This document shows, piece by piece, positions 37,743 to 45,854 of a stretch of 64,000 nucleotides of DNA (positions within the stretch are counted from its first letter, which is position 1; each line of letters begins with the position of its first letter). This stretch comes from JBBQRS01 sp038214535. Its GTDB lineage: Bacteria > Chloroflexota > Anaerolineae > CG2-30-64-16. The notes beneath the pieces are model-generated. The model did no database searches, was not told the origin of the DNA, and saw only the letters and a program-made list of their open reading frames with translations. The stretch covers positions 30,245-94,244 of the forward strand of contig JBBQRS010000003.1 in assembly GCA_038214535.1 (NCBI GenBank). The letters are read 5' to 3'. The position numbers were made by a program, and so were the translations under genes.

Positions 37743-39581
37743 CTACTTGATGTCCCACTTGTTGTACGCTTGCTTGCCGCCGAGGACGGAGAAGGTCCGC
37801 TCGATGTTCGGCTTGGTCACGGCAACAGAGGTGTACCAGTAGATCGGGGCGATCACGGCATCGGTCTTGACGAACAGTTCTTCTGCGTCGGCGTACATTT
37901 GCACGCGCTTCGCCGGGTCCTGCTCGCGGGCCGCAGCCACGACCATCTCTTCGAAGGTCGGGTTGTCATAGTTCACGCCGCCGCCTTCCGCCGTGTTGGC
38001 CGAACCGCCCTTGACGAAGACCTCACGAATGAAGTTGTTCGCGTCGGGGTAGTCCTGGCACCAGCCGAGGCGGTAGATCTGCGGTGTGTTCTCGGGGTCG
38101 CGGATGGTCTTCAGGTAGACTTGCCATTCCTGGCTGGTTATTTTGACATCCAGGTTCAGGTTGTCTTTCCACATCTGCTGAATCGCTTCCGCGATCTGCT
38201 GATGGCCCGAAGAGGTGTTGAACATCAGGGTGATGTCCAGTTGGTCAAGCGTCAGGCCCTTCTCGTCCAGGTAGGACTGAAGGTCGGCCTTGGCGGCCTC
38301 AGGATCGAACTTGACGCCCAGGTCGGGGAAGTCGGCGATGGTCGGCGCGCCGGCCAGGCCGGGGCGAGAGAACCACTGCGCGGGTTCCTGGTCGCCCTTC
38401 AGGACGTTGTCAATCAGGCTCTGGCGGTCAATGGACTGCGAGAGCGCACGGCGCACGCGGGCGTCGTCCACAAACTTGGCTTTGTTGTTGAAGCCGTAGT
38501 AGTAAGTGCAGAGGTTGGGGGAGATGTTCAACTCGGCCGACAGGGTCGGGTCTGCCTTGACGCGCTCGAGGTCCTGGCTTGGCACCGCGGCAACATCCAG
38601 GTTGCCCGCTTCGTACTCGGCGAAGGCCGGCACGTCGTCCAACATGCTCCAGGTGAGTTGGTCAATCTTGGCTTCCGGCACGGCATCGGTGCCGACGAAG
38701 AACGGATTCTTGACGAGCGTGATGCTGGCGTCATGGATCCATTCTTTCAGGGTGTATGGGCCGTAGCCCTGGAAGAAACCGGTCTCGGTCCAGCGTTCGC
38801 CGCGGGCGTCAGTGCAGTCGTCGCCCTCGATGATCCACTTGGGTTGCGCGTTCGCGACCCACAGGCCGATGATGTTCGCGTTGAAGGCGGCCGGTTCCTT
38901 GAAGGTGACTTCAAGGGTCGTGGGGTCAATGGCCTTGACGCCGACGGTCGCCGTATCGGTCACGGCGCCGGTGTTGAACTCTTCCGCGCCCTTAACCACG
39001 AATGACAGCACGTACGCGTAGTCAGAGGCCGTCGCGGGGTTGAGGGTGCGCAGGATGCCATATTCGAAATCTTGCGCGGTGACCATGCGGTCATTGCCGT
39101 CGCAGTCCATGACCTTCTCAACGGAGTCGGTCGTGGAGTTGTACTTCACCCACGGCACGTCGTCGCGCAGGTGGAAGGTGTAGACCGTACCATCATCCGA
39201 GATGTCCCAGGTTTTTGCAATCCCGGGCTTGATTTCGGTGGTGACTTCGTCCTGGAACGTCACACCGCCCATCGTCATGGCGACGATCTGCGTGGATGAC
39301 GTGTCGGTGGACAACGCCGGGTCAATCGTGGGGATGTCGCCGGGGCCCATGTTCAGGTACAAGGTCTTCGGGCCAACGGGCGGCACCGCGGTGACCTCAA
39401 CGATTTTCTCGACTTCCTTCTGAACTTCGACGACCTGGGTCTGAACGACCTGTACTTCCTTCTCTACAACCTGAGTCACGATCTTCTCAACGGTCTGCGC
39501 GGCCGGGGCAGCACAGGCGGTGACGATCATGCTGGCAATCATCAGCAGACTCAGGAAGCTGAACAAGCGCTTCGCGGGCAT
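37743..39581 (-). CDS. ABC peptide-type substrate-binding lipoprotein (SBP family 5), copy C
   Basis: A 612-residue receptor. Signal peptide MPAKRLFSFLSLLMIASMI with lipidated Cys23, a Val/Glu repeat spacer (VEKIVTQVVEKEVQVVQTQ and on), then NMGPGDIPTIDPALSTDTSS and a complete family 5 fold. The ATG at 39581 is chosen over the open frame to 39722 because GGAGGAG lies about 5 bases upstream and the signal peptide starts there. It sits between the ATPase genes and the permeases, the place of the main receptor. It is a paralogue of copy B on the far side of the permeases. Confidence 0.93.
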   Translation of the reverse strand: MPAKRLFSFLSLLMIASMIVTACAAPAAQTVEKIVTQVVEKEVQVVQTQVVEVQKEVEKIVEVTAVPPVGPKTLYLNMGPGDIPTIDPALSTDTSSTQIVAMTMGGVTFQDEVTTEIKPGIAKTWDISDDGTVYTFHLRDDVPWVKYNSTTDSVEKVMDCDGNDRMVTAQDFEYGILRTLNPATASDYAYVLSFVVKGAEEFNTGAVTDTATVGVKAIDPTTLEVTFKEPAAFNANIIGLWVANAQPKWIIEGDDCTDARGERWTETGFFQGYGPYTLKEWIHDASITLVKNPFFVGTDAVPEAKIDQLTWSMLDDVPAFAEYEAGNLDVAAVPSQDLERVKADPTLSAELNISPNLCTYYYGFNNKAKFVDDARVRRALSQSIDRQSLIDNVLKGDQEPAQWFSRPGLAGAPTIADFPDLGVKFDPEAAKADLQSYLDEKGLTLDQLDITLMFNTSSGHQQIAEAIQQMWKDNLNLDVKITSQEWQVYLKTIRDPENTPQIYRLGWCQDYPDANNFIREVFVKGGSANTAEGGGVNYDNPTFEEMVVAAAREQDPAKRVQMYADAEELFVKTDAVIAPIYWYTSVAVTKPNIERTFSVLGGKQAYNKWDIK

Positions 39582-39769
39582 TTTTCTCCTCCTAAAGAGA
39601 GAATGTAGGATGGTTTTCGTTTGCCGGCAGGCTGCCCATACCCCGTGGGGCGGGCGATGGCCGACGCTGACGGGTGAGCGTTGGTTAGAACTTAGCGATT
39701 CGGAACACCACCTCCTCTCCAAAAGCGCCGGCCTGTCTCAGGCCAAATGGTGTTCGTTGCCTGACGCAG

Positions 39770-40807
39770 TTATTCCTGCGGGTACAACCAGCAGGCCACA
39801 AAATGTCCCTCGCCATAATCCCGGAACGCAGGCTCCCGGTCGTGGCAGACGTCCATAACTTTGGGGCAACGCGTGCTGAAGTTGCACCCCAAGGGTGGAT
39901 TCACCGGTGAGGGCACGTCCCCTTCCAGGATGATGCGTTGGCGCTTTTCCTCAATCACCGGATCCGGGATCGGCACGGCAGAGAGCAACGCTTGCGTGTA
40001 CGGGTGCATCGGGTTGCGATACAACTCTTCCCGATCGGCCAATTCCATGATCTTGCCCAGATACATCACGGCGATCCGATCCGAGATGTGACGTACCACC
40101 GACAGATCATGGGCGATGAAGAGATAGGTCAACCCCAGTTGGTCTTGCAAGTCTTCCAACAGGTTGATGACCTGCGCCTGAATGGAGACATCCAGGGCGG
40201 AAATCGGCTCGTCGCACACGATGAAGGACGGATTGACGGCGAGGGCGCGCGCCACGCCAATACGCTGGCGTTGGCCGCCCGAGAACTCGTGCGGGTAGCG
40301 GTTAATGAAATAGGGGTTCAGGCCGACAACCGCCAACAACTCGCGCACACGTTCCAGGCGCTCCGCCTTGGTGCCGATATTATGGACTTCCAGCGGCTCG
40401 CCGACGATGTTGCCCACCGTCATGCGCGGGTTCAGCGACGCATAGGGATCCTGGAAGATCATTTGCATCTCGCGGCGCATGGCGCGCATCTCATCGCTCT
40501 TGAGCTTGGTTAAGTCTGTGCCGTTGTAAATAACCTCGCCGTCCGTGGGCTTATAGAGCTGTAAGATCGCCCGCCCGGTGGTGGATTTGCCACAACCCGA
40601 TTCGCCCACCAGGCCGAGCGTTTCGCCCTTGATGATATCAAATGAAATGCCGTCCACGGCCTTCACGTCACCGACGCGACGCTGTAGCAGGCCCCGGTTA
40701 ATGGGGAACCACATGCGCAGATCCTTGACTTGCAGGATCTTGTCGCGGCCGTTCTGTGGCCCGTGAGGGTCCGTATCCGTAACTGTAAGGGCTGGAGTTG
40801 AAGTCAC
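39770..40807 (-). CDS. OppF/DppF-family ABC ATPase
   Basis: Cytoplasmic ATPase of the oligopeptide-type importer; 345 residues. Seen: Walker A GESGCGKST, signature FSGGQRQRIGVARAL, Walker B FIVCDEPISALD, and the C-terminal oligopeptide-transporter extension with CNFSTRCPKVMDVC, a Cys cluster known to bind iron-sulfur in some relatives. The GTG start at 40807 overlaps the stop of the OppD-type gene as GTGA. The two ATPases are expected to pair as a heterodimer. Confidence 0.93.
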   Translation of the reverse strand: MTSTPALTVTDTDPHGPQNGRDKILQVKDLRMWFPINRGLLQRRVGDVKAVDGISFDIIKGETLGLVGESGCGKSTTGRAILQLYKPTDGEVIYNGTDLTKLKSDEMRAMRREMQMIFQDPYASLNPRMTVGNIVGEPLEVHNIGTKAERLERVRELLAVVGLNPYFINRYPHEFSGGQRQRIGVARALAVNPSFIVCDEPISALDVSIQAQVINLLEDLQDQLGLTYLFIAHDLSVVRHISDRIAVMYLGKIMELADREELYRNPMHPYTQALLSAVPIPDPVIEEKRQRIILEGDVPSPVNPPLGCNFSTRCPKVMDVCHDREPAFRDYGEGHFVACWLYPQE

Positions 40808-41811
40808 GCTGTTATACCTTGTGTTGCCGTTCTCACATCCACCCAGCAGGCCACTTTGTGGCCCGGTGAAACCGGTTCGAGAGCCGGGTTTTCGGTAGCG
40901 CAGTGTTCAATCCGATAATGGCAACGCGCATAAAATGGGCAACCCACAGGAAGATCAATCAAATCAGGCGGGAGCCCTTCGATGGATGTCAGGCGATGAC
41001 CGCGTTCTGCATCGAGGCGCGGGAGAGAACCCAACAGGCCGATGGTATAGGGATGACGCGGATTGGCATACAGGTCTTTGACCGGCGCTTCTTCCACAAT
41101 AAAACCGGCGTACATCACGATGACCCGGTCCGCCAATCCGGCGACGACGCCCAGATCATGCGTAATCCAGATGATCGCCATGCCGATTTCATCGCGCAGC
41201 CGGTTCACCAGGTCGGTGATCTGAGCCTGAATGGTCACATCCAGCGCGGTGGTTGGTTCATCGGCGATGAGCAATTGCGGGTTGCAACTCAGACCCATCG
41301 CGATCATCACGCGTTGGCGCATACCGCCGGAAAACTGATGTGGATAATCGTCGAGGCGGTCAGCCGCATGGGGAATGCCGACCAGCTCCAGAAGCTCGGC
41401 GGTGCGCTGCCGCGCCGCCTCTTTATTCATCCCCATATGCAGCATCAAGGCTTCAGAAATCTGATAGCCGATGGTCAGAACCGGGTTGAGGGAAGTCATC
41501 GGATCCTGGAAGATCATCGCGATCCGATTCCCGCGCACCTGACGCATTTCCTCGTCCGGCATCGTGATGAGGTTTTTGCGGGCTTCCCCGGCCCCAAACC
41601 ACACCTCTCCGCCGGTAATCTTGCCGGGCGGCTGAGGAATGAGGCGCAGAAGTGACATGACGCTGACACTTTTGCCGCAACCGCTTTCCCCAACGATGGC
41701 AAGGGTCTCGCCCTCGTCAACGGTATAGGAAATCCCGTTAACCGCGTGGACAACGCCGTCCTGGGTGAAGAAGCGCGTCTCCAACCCCTTCACCTCGAGC
41801 AATCTACTCAT
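40804..41811 (-). CDS. OppD/DppD-family ABC ATPase
   Basis: First gene of the importer locus; 335 residues. Seen: Walker A GESGCGKSVSVMSLLRL, signature FSGGMRQRVMIAMGL, Walker B LLIADEPTTALDVT, and the C-terminal CPFYARCHYRIEHC cluster. The ATG at 41811 is chosen over the open frame to 41868 because GGAGGGGAAG lies just upstream. A strong promoter stands about 50 bases upstream (41859-41887). Confidence 0.93.
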   Translation of the reverse strand: MSRLLEVKGLETRFFTQDGVVHAVNGISYTVDEGETLAIVGESGCGKSVSVMSLLRLIPQPPGKITGGEVWFGAGEARKNLITMPDEEMRQVRGNRIAMIFQDPMTSLNPVLTIGYQISEALMLHMGMNKEAARQRTAELLELVGIPHAADRLDDYPHQFSGGMRQRVMIAMGLSCNPQLLIADEPTTALDVTIQAQITDLVNRLRDEIGMAIIWITHDLGVVAGLADRVIVMYAGFIVEEAPVKDLYANPRHPYTIGLLGSLPRLDAERGHRLTSIEGLPPDLIDLPVGCPFYARCHYRIEHCATENPALEPVSPGHKVACWVDVRTATQGITA

Positions 41812-41858
41812 CCACTTCCCCTCCGGCCCGGATAAACTGAATATGGTAGGCAAGCCCG

Positions 41859-41887
41859 ATGATAACATACGCGAAAAATCGTGTCAA
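41859..41887 (-). promoter_or_regulatory. Strong promoter of the ABC importer operon
   Basis: On the minus strand a perfect TTGACA (41887-41882), a 17-base spacer and TATCAT (41864-41859), about 48 bases before the ATG of the OppD-type gene. This is the best promoter match in the window. Confidence 0.8.
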
Positions 41888-41919
41888 ATCATCTTTGAAT
41901 TTAAGCCCACAAATAGAGA

Positions 41920-41958
41920 CCGGGAGGCAATCCAATGACTTTCTGGATTGCCTCCCGG
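41920..41958 (-). terminator. Terminator of the DUF4397 gene
   Basis: A perfect 15-bp stem, CCGGGAGGCAATCCA at 41920-41934 with its complement at 41944-41958, and a 9-base loop. It lies 40 bases after the stop of the minus-strand gene at 41998 and just upstream of the importer promoter, so it insulates the two units. The T-run is weak. Confidence 0.7.
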
Positions 41959-41997
41959 CTCACTTGCCTTGCGGGAGATATTGGGGCGGAAATCTGC

Positions 41998-42804
41998 TTA
42001 CTGGCGCTGTTCGTTACGCGCCGCTGCGGTTTGCTTTTGCGACGCGACCACCAGGAGCGTGGAGCCGCCGAGCAACACCGCTGCGATCATCAGCCAGTTG
42101 GGGCCGCCGCCCGTCGTGGGCAGGGTCGTCGGGGCTGCGGTGTGCTGCGCGTCGGTAGTAAGGACTGCCGTCAACGCCGGTTCGCCGGCAGCCAGGCCCA
42201 TGGCCCACGCTGTGTAAACCGTACCCGCATCCAATTTCACACCCGGCAAGGGCAGCACGACGGTGTCCGTGCCGGCCACACGCACCTCAAGATCGTAAGT
42301 TCCCGCATCCACCGGCGTATAGTCACCGACGCCCTTGAAGGGGACATTGCTGAAGAGGACCGGGCCGCCCGTCACGGCAATATCAACGGCGGGGGCATCG
42401 GGTGACGCATGCACAAATCGCACATGCGCTTTGCCTGCTGCGGGGGCCGCGTTGTTGTCCTCAAGCACCAGCGGCTCGATGTTGGCCAACTTACCGACAG
42501 CCACGACGGAATAATCTTTGTCGGCGGCCAGGGTCAACGTAGCATCAATCACGGCGGGTTCGGTCTGACCCGCGGGCACGACCTGCACCTTATGGTCGCC
42601 CGCGCTCAAGGGGGCATAGGTGGTCGCGGCTTTGAATGACGCATCCGAGAAGGCTTTCGCCCCGTCAACCCACACATCTACGGCCGGTGCGTCGGGGGAT
42701 GCATGGATGACTCGCACTCGCGGCCCGGCGGCGAAAGCTGTGACCGAAGTGGTGAGCAGGGCCACGAGGGCCCCGACAACGACGAAACTGCGAAGGGTAC
42801 GCAT
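41998..42804 (-). CDS. Secreted DUF4397 protein with LPTTG sortase-like tail
   Basis: A 268-residue exported protein. Residues 1-26 are a signal peptide ending AFAAG. Two DUF4397 repeats follow, each opening with the same core: RVRVIHASPDAPAVDV near residue 29 and HVRFVHASPDAPAVDI near 127. The C-terminus has LPTTG at 228-232, a hydrophobic helix (WLMIAAVLLGGSTLLVVA) and a tail with two Arg and one Lys, the layout of a sortase substrate. Covalent cell-wall attachment is inferred; no sortase gene is in the window. AGGAG lies upstream of the ATG at 42804. The role of DUF4397 is not known to me. Confidence 0.88.
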   Translation of the reverse strand: MRTLRSFVVVGALVALLTTSVTAFAAGPRVRVIHASPDAPAVDVWVDGAKAFSDASFKAATTYAPLSAGDHKVQVVPAGQTEPAVIDATLTLAADKDYSVVAVGKLANIEPLVLEDNNAAPAAGKAHVRFVHASPDAPAVDIAVTGGPVLFSNVPFKGVGDYTPVDAGTYDLEVRVAGTDTVVLPLPGVKLDAGTVYTAWAMGLAAGEPALTAVLTTDAQHTAAPTTLPTTGGGPNWLMIAAVLLGGSTLLVVASQKQTAAARNEQRQ

Positions 42805-42832
42805 TTTTCTGCTCCTGATTTGAGATTGCGCC

Positions 42833-42922
42833 GCACGATGTGCCCGACGCTTGATGGTCTAAGTATAAGCTATGTATAAAGTTGGCATAGTCTTCTTCAT
42901 TACAATTCGGGTCACATCGTGC
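42833..42922. promoter_or_regulatory. Inverted repeat flanking the DUF4397 promoter region
   Basis: GCACGATGTG at 42833-42842 and its exact complement CACATCGTGC at 42913-42922 are 70 bases apart, about seven helical turns, on both sides of the AT-rich stretch where the minus-strand promoter should be. This could be a pair of operator half-sites used in looping, or chance. Confidence 0.35.
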
Positions 42923-42962
42923 AAAGCGCTTGATCTGAGGGTTTTTGCGCCGTCGCGCCCTG

Positions 42963-42971
42963 TGCTACAAT
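42963..42971 (+). promoter_or_regulatory. Extended -10 promoter of the aconitase-X/MeaB cluster
   Basis: TGCTACAAT fits an extended -10 (TGn then TACAAT). No good -35 is seen at 16-18 bases, but T-rich GGGTTTTTGC lies there. It is about 140 bases before the ATG at 43113 and would put the hairpin repeat into the leader. Confidence 0.5.
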
Positions 42972-43002
42972 TCAGGCTGTAACACGTGGTAAAACCAAGG
43001 AC

Positions 43003-43082
43003 CTATCCGAAGACTCCGTAGTCTGGCCCCTGGTGGGCGTTCGCGACGGGCACGGGGCCCTACAGTACGAATGTTCGGATAG
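43003..43082. repeat. MITE-like hairpin repeat, copy 2, in the aconitase-X leader
   Basis: An 80-base element bounded by a perfect 9-base inverted repeat, CTATCCGAA (43003-43011) and TTCGGATAG (43074-43082). The interior (43017-43069) matches the repeat at 7014-7066. The ends pair and the interior GGCCCC/GGGGCC blocks also pair, so the whole element can fold into one long hairpin just before the ribosome binding site region of the next gene. Confidence 0.7.
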
Positions 43083-43112
43083 ACTCCAAACCGGTGGAAT
43101 GATCGAGAGCGC

Positions 43113-44417
43113 ATGACCGAGTTAATCCTCACTGAGCAAGAGCAAGCAATGTTGGCGGGGGCGGAAGGCCCCGGCGTGCGGCGCGCCATGGAGATCGTCA
43201 CGGCGCTGGCGCGCATCTATGGCGCCGCCGACCTGGTACCGATCCGCCACGCGCAAATCGCCGGGGTGTCATATAAGAACCTGGGCGACGCCGGCGTCGC
43301 CTTCTTAAGCGAATGGGCGGACGAAGGCGCGAAGGTGCGTGTGCCCACGACGCTCAACCCGATGGGGATGGAACGCGACCGATGGCAGGAGTGGGGCATC
43401 CATGAGAATTTCGCGGCGCCGCAGTTGAGCGTCATCGGGGCTTTCACGAAGATGGGCGTCACGCCGACCATGAGCTGCACGCCCTATCTCTTTCCCGACT
43501 ACACGCCGCAGCGCGGCGATACGCTGGCATGGGCCGAATCGAGCGCCGTAGCATTTGCGAATTCGGTCATCGGGGCGCGCACCAATCGCGAGGGCGGCCC
43601 CAGCGCCATTGCAGCCGCGATTGTGGGGCGCACGGCGCGCTATGGCTTTCATCTCGACGAGAACCGGCGCGCCGGTCACATCATCGAAGTGCGTTGCCCG
43701 GTGCGCTCGGTGGCCGATTTCGGCGCGTTGAGCTACGTTGTGGGCAAGGCTGTTGGCAACGGCGTGCCCTGGTTCGCCGACCTGGCCGCGTGGCTGCCGT
43801 CTCTGCTCGCCGACATCACGCTGGGCGGGCTGGCGGGCGATCGCCTGAAGACGCTGGGCGCGGGGCTGGCGGCTTATGGCGCAGTCGCCGTCTATCATAT
43901 CGCCGGTTATACGCCCGAGGCGCGAGGCGCCGGGGAAGCGTTGATTCGGCCGGATGCGGCGCGCCTGACGATTGATAACCTGGACGAAGCATATCGTGTG
44001 ATGGACGCCGACCCCGACCTGCGACAGATTGACCTGGTGACCGTGGGCTGTCCGCACGCCAGCCTGACGGAGATCGCGCAGGTGGCCGAATATCTGCGCG
44101 GCAAACGGCTGGCGACGCGTTTGTGGGTCACGACCGCGGCGATTACCCGCGCGCGAGCCGTCGAATTCGGCTACGTGGCGACCATCGAGGCTGCGGGCGG
44201 CGAGGTGGTCGCGGATACGTGCGCCGTCGTCGCGCCCATGCGCATGTTGAACGTGCGCACCATGGCAACCAACGCCGGCAAGATGGCGTGCTACGCGCCG
44301 ATGCACAGCGGGGTTAAGATGCGTTTCGGCGATCTCGAAGCGTGTCTGGATGCCGCGGTGAGCGGCGAGTGGCGACAATCAACCCTTAGAGGAGAGGATG
44401 TCGCGTCCGATGAATGA
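43113..44417 (+). CDS. Aconitase X large (catalytic) subunit; candidate phosphomevalonate dehydratase large subunit
   Basis: A 434-residue AcnX (formerly DUF521) catalytic domain without the small swivelling domain that is fused in some bacterial homologues. Likely iron-sulfur ligands are C122 (MSCTPYL), C313 (VGCPHAS) and C370 (ADTCAVVAP). Other motifs: LGDAGVAFL near 57-65 and RTNREGGPSAI. Known family activities are cis-3-hydroxy-L-proline dehydratase and, with a separate small subunit, archaeal phosphomevalonate dehydratase. A matching small subunit is encoded at 62955-63380 next to isopentenyl phosphate kinase, which favours the second activity, by inference. Its 3' end overlaps the B12-binding gene, so it is co-transcribed with mutase genes. 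Confidence 0.85.
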   Translation: MTELILTEQEQAMLAGAEGPGVRRAMEIVTALARIYGAADLVPIRHAQIAGVSYKNLGDAGVAFLSEWADEGAKVRVPTTLNPMGMERDRWQEWGIHENFAAPQLSVIGAFTKMGVTPTMSCTPYLFPDYTPQRGDTLAWAESSAVAFANSVIGARTNREGGPSAIAAAIVGRTARYGFHLDENRRAGHIIEVRCPVRSVADFGALSYVVGKAVGNGVPWFADLAAWLPSLLADITLGGLAGDRLKTLGAGLAAYGAVAVYHIAGYTPEARGAGEALIRPDAARLTIDNLDEAYRVMDADPDLRQIDLVTVGCPHASLTEIAQVAEYLRGKRLATRLWVTTAAITRARAVEFGYVATIEAAGGEVVADTCAVVAPMRMLNVRTMATNAGKMACYAPMHSGVKMRFGDLEACLDAAVSGEWRQSTLRGEDVASDE

Positions 44418-44805
44418 ACGCAAGATCCGTGTGTTGATCGCCAAACCGGGGCTGGACGGCCACGATCGCGGCGCAAAAGTTGTGGCGCGCGCGCTGCGCG
44501 ACGCGGGGATGGAAGTGATCTATACGGGCATCCGCCAGACCCCGGAAATGATCGCAGAAGCCGCCCTGCAAGAAGACGTGGATGTCGTCGGCCTATCGGT
44601 GCTTTCCGGCGCGCACATGTCGCTTTGCCCGCGCATCATCGAGCAGTTGCGCGCGCAGGGCCTCGGCGATGTGCCGGTTCTGTTGGGCGGCATCGTGCCC
44701 GAAGAGGACCTGGCGCGCCTCCAGGCGATCGGTATCCGCGCCGTGTTTGGGCCGGGCGCCAACACACAGGATATCGTGAGTTATATCCGGCAGGCCGTCC
44801 GCTGA
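44398..44805 (+). CDS. B12-binding small subunit of a methylmalonyl-CoA mutase-type enzyme
   Basis: A 135-residue stand-alone cobalamin-binding domain. The DxHxxG motif is present at D20-H22-G25 (LDGHDRG), with H22 the lower cobalt ligand, followed by GLSVLSGAHM and the glycine loop LLGGIVPEED. In split mutases this subunit pairs with a separate catalytic subunit of about 550 residues, not seen in this window. The ATG at 44398 overlaps the aconitase-X gene by 20 bases; an alternative ATG at 44410 has GGAGAGG at a longer spacing. MeaB follows 17 bases later. Methylmalonyl-CoA or isobutyryl-CoA mutase are both possible. Confidence 0.92.
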   Translation: MSRPMNERKIRVLIAKPGLDGHDRGAKVVARALRDAGMEVIYTGIRQTPEMIAEAALQEDVDVVGLSVLSGAHMSLCPRIIEQLRAQGLGDVPVLLGGIVPEEDLARLQAIGIRAVFGPGANTQDIVSYIRQAVR

Positions 44806-44822
44806 TTAAAGGCACACCTAGA

Positions 44823-45824
44823 TTGCACCCTTTAGCTGAAGGCATTCGGGTGGGGAACCGCCGTGCGCTCGCCCGGGCGATTTCGCTGGTTGAGGACGAT
44901 CAACCTGAAGGCCCGCAAATTCTGTCCGATTTGTATGCGCACACCGGGCGCGCCCACGTCATCGGCGTCACCGGCTCACCGGGCGCCGGCAAGTCAACCC
45001 TCGTGAACGCGCTGGCAAGGTCTTATCGCGCCGCCGGCTTGACGGTAGGCGTCATCGCCGTGGACCCCAGCAGCCCGTTCTCTGGGGGGGCGCTGTTGGG
45101 CGACCGGATTCGGATGCGCGATCTGACGGGAGACCCCGGTGTCTTCATTCGCAGCATGGCGTCGCGGGGCAGTCTGGGCGGGCTGGCGCGCGCTACCTTC
45201 GACGTGGTTCAGTTGATGGACGCCGCCGGGTTCGACCGTATCCTGGTCGAGACGGTCGGCGCGGGCCAGGCAGAGGTGGAAATTGCCGAGGCCGCGCACA
45301 CGACCATTGTGGTGGAAGCGCCGGGCATGGGCGATGAGGTGCAAACCTTCAAGGCCGGCCTGCTGGAGATTGCCGACATCTTGGTCGTGAACAAGGCCGA
45401 CCGCAGCGACGTTGACCGGACGGTGCTGGCCCTTCAGGCGATGCAGTCGTTGGGATCTGCGGCTGCTGCGCATCATCATCTGACGGTGGATGAGAGGCCG
45501 GGGCCGGGCCGTCAACCGGATGGCTCTTGGTTGCCGCCCATTGTTAAGACTGTCGCCGCGGAGGGCCGCGGCATTGAGACTGTGCGCGGCTGGGCGGAGG
45601 AACATGCCCGTTATTTGCGAGAGACGAACGGCTACGCGCGGCATGAGGGTCAGCGCGCCGCCGCTTCGATCCGCCATATCCTCTATGAACGCTTGCCGGC
45701 GATGCTCCTGGCGCGCTTGCCGGAAGGCTACTGGGAACGTATGATTCGCGATGTGGTTAACCGCGATGTGGCGCCCCACGCCGCAGTGGATGCGTTGTTG
45801 CGCGCGGGGAACTGGTTGGGCTAA
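44823..45824 (+). CDS. meaB: MeaB/ArgK-type G-protein chaperone of B12-dependent mutase
   Basis: A 333-residue P-loop GTPase that guards and reloads cobalamin in acyl-CoA mutases. Seen: Walker A GVTGSPGAGKSTLVNAL, VIAVDPSSPFSGGALLGDR, switch region VETVGAGQAEVEIA, and the NKAD guanine-specificity motif. The start is set at TTG 44823 with AAAGG 10 bases upstream; the open frame before it lies inside the previous gene, and a GTG at 44850 is the alternative. It follows the B12-binding subunit directly, the usual pairing. Confidence 0.93.
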   Translation: MHPLAEGIRVGNRRALARAISLVEDDQPEGPQILSDLYAHTGRAHVIGVTGSPGAGKSTLVNALARSYRAAGLTVGVIAVDPSSPFSGGALLGDRIRMRDLTGDPGVFIRSMASRGSLGGLARATFDVVQLMDAAGFDRILVETVGAGQAEVEIAEAAHTTIVVEAPGMGDEVQTFKAGLLEIADILVVNKADRSDVDRTVLALQAMQSLGSAAAAHHHLTVDERPGPGRQPDGSWLPPIVKTVAAEGRGIETVRGWAEEHARYLRETNGYARHEGQRAAASIRHILYERLPAMLLARLPEGYWERMIRDVVNRDVAPHAAVDALLRAGNWLG

Positions 45825-45854
45825 ATTTTCCGGCATCGGATTGCCTGTGACACG

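Larger units (their letters stand above)
42805..43112. other. Divergent intergenic region between DUF4397 and aconitase-X genes
   Basis: 308 bases without a supported gene. It holds a 10-base inverted repeat at 42833 and 42913, an AT-rich stretch at 42858-42900 that should carry the DUF4397 promoter (none fits well), the extended -10 promoter at 42963-42971 and a hairpin repeat at 43003-43082 in the leader of the aconitase-X gene. Confidence 0.6.

Noticed and set aside
37770..39005. 411-codon plus-strand frame opposite substrate-binding protein C
   Set aside because: The minus-strand gene has a signal peptide, lipobox and family 5 motifs; the plus frame has none.
44625..44822. In-frame upstream extension of meaB
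   Set aside because: It overlaps the B12-binding gene in another frame and is unlike MeaB; the TTG at 44823 gives the normal length.
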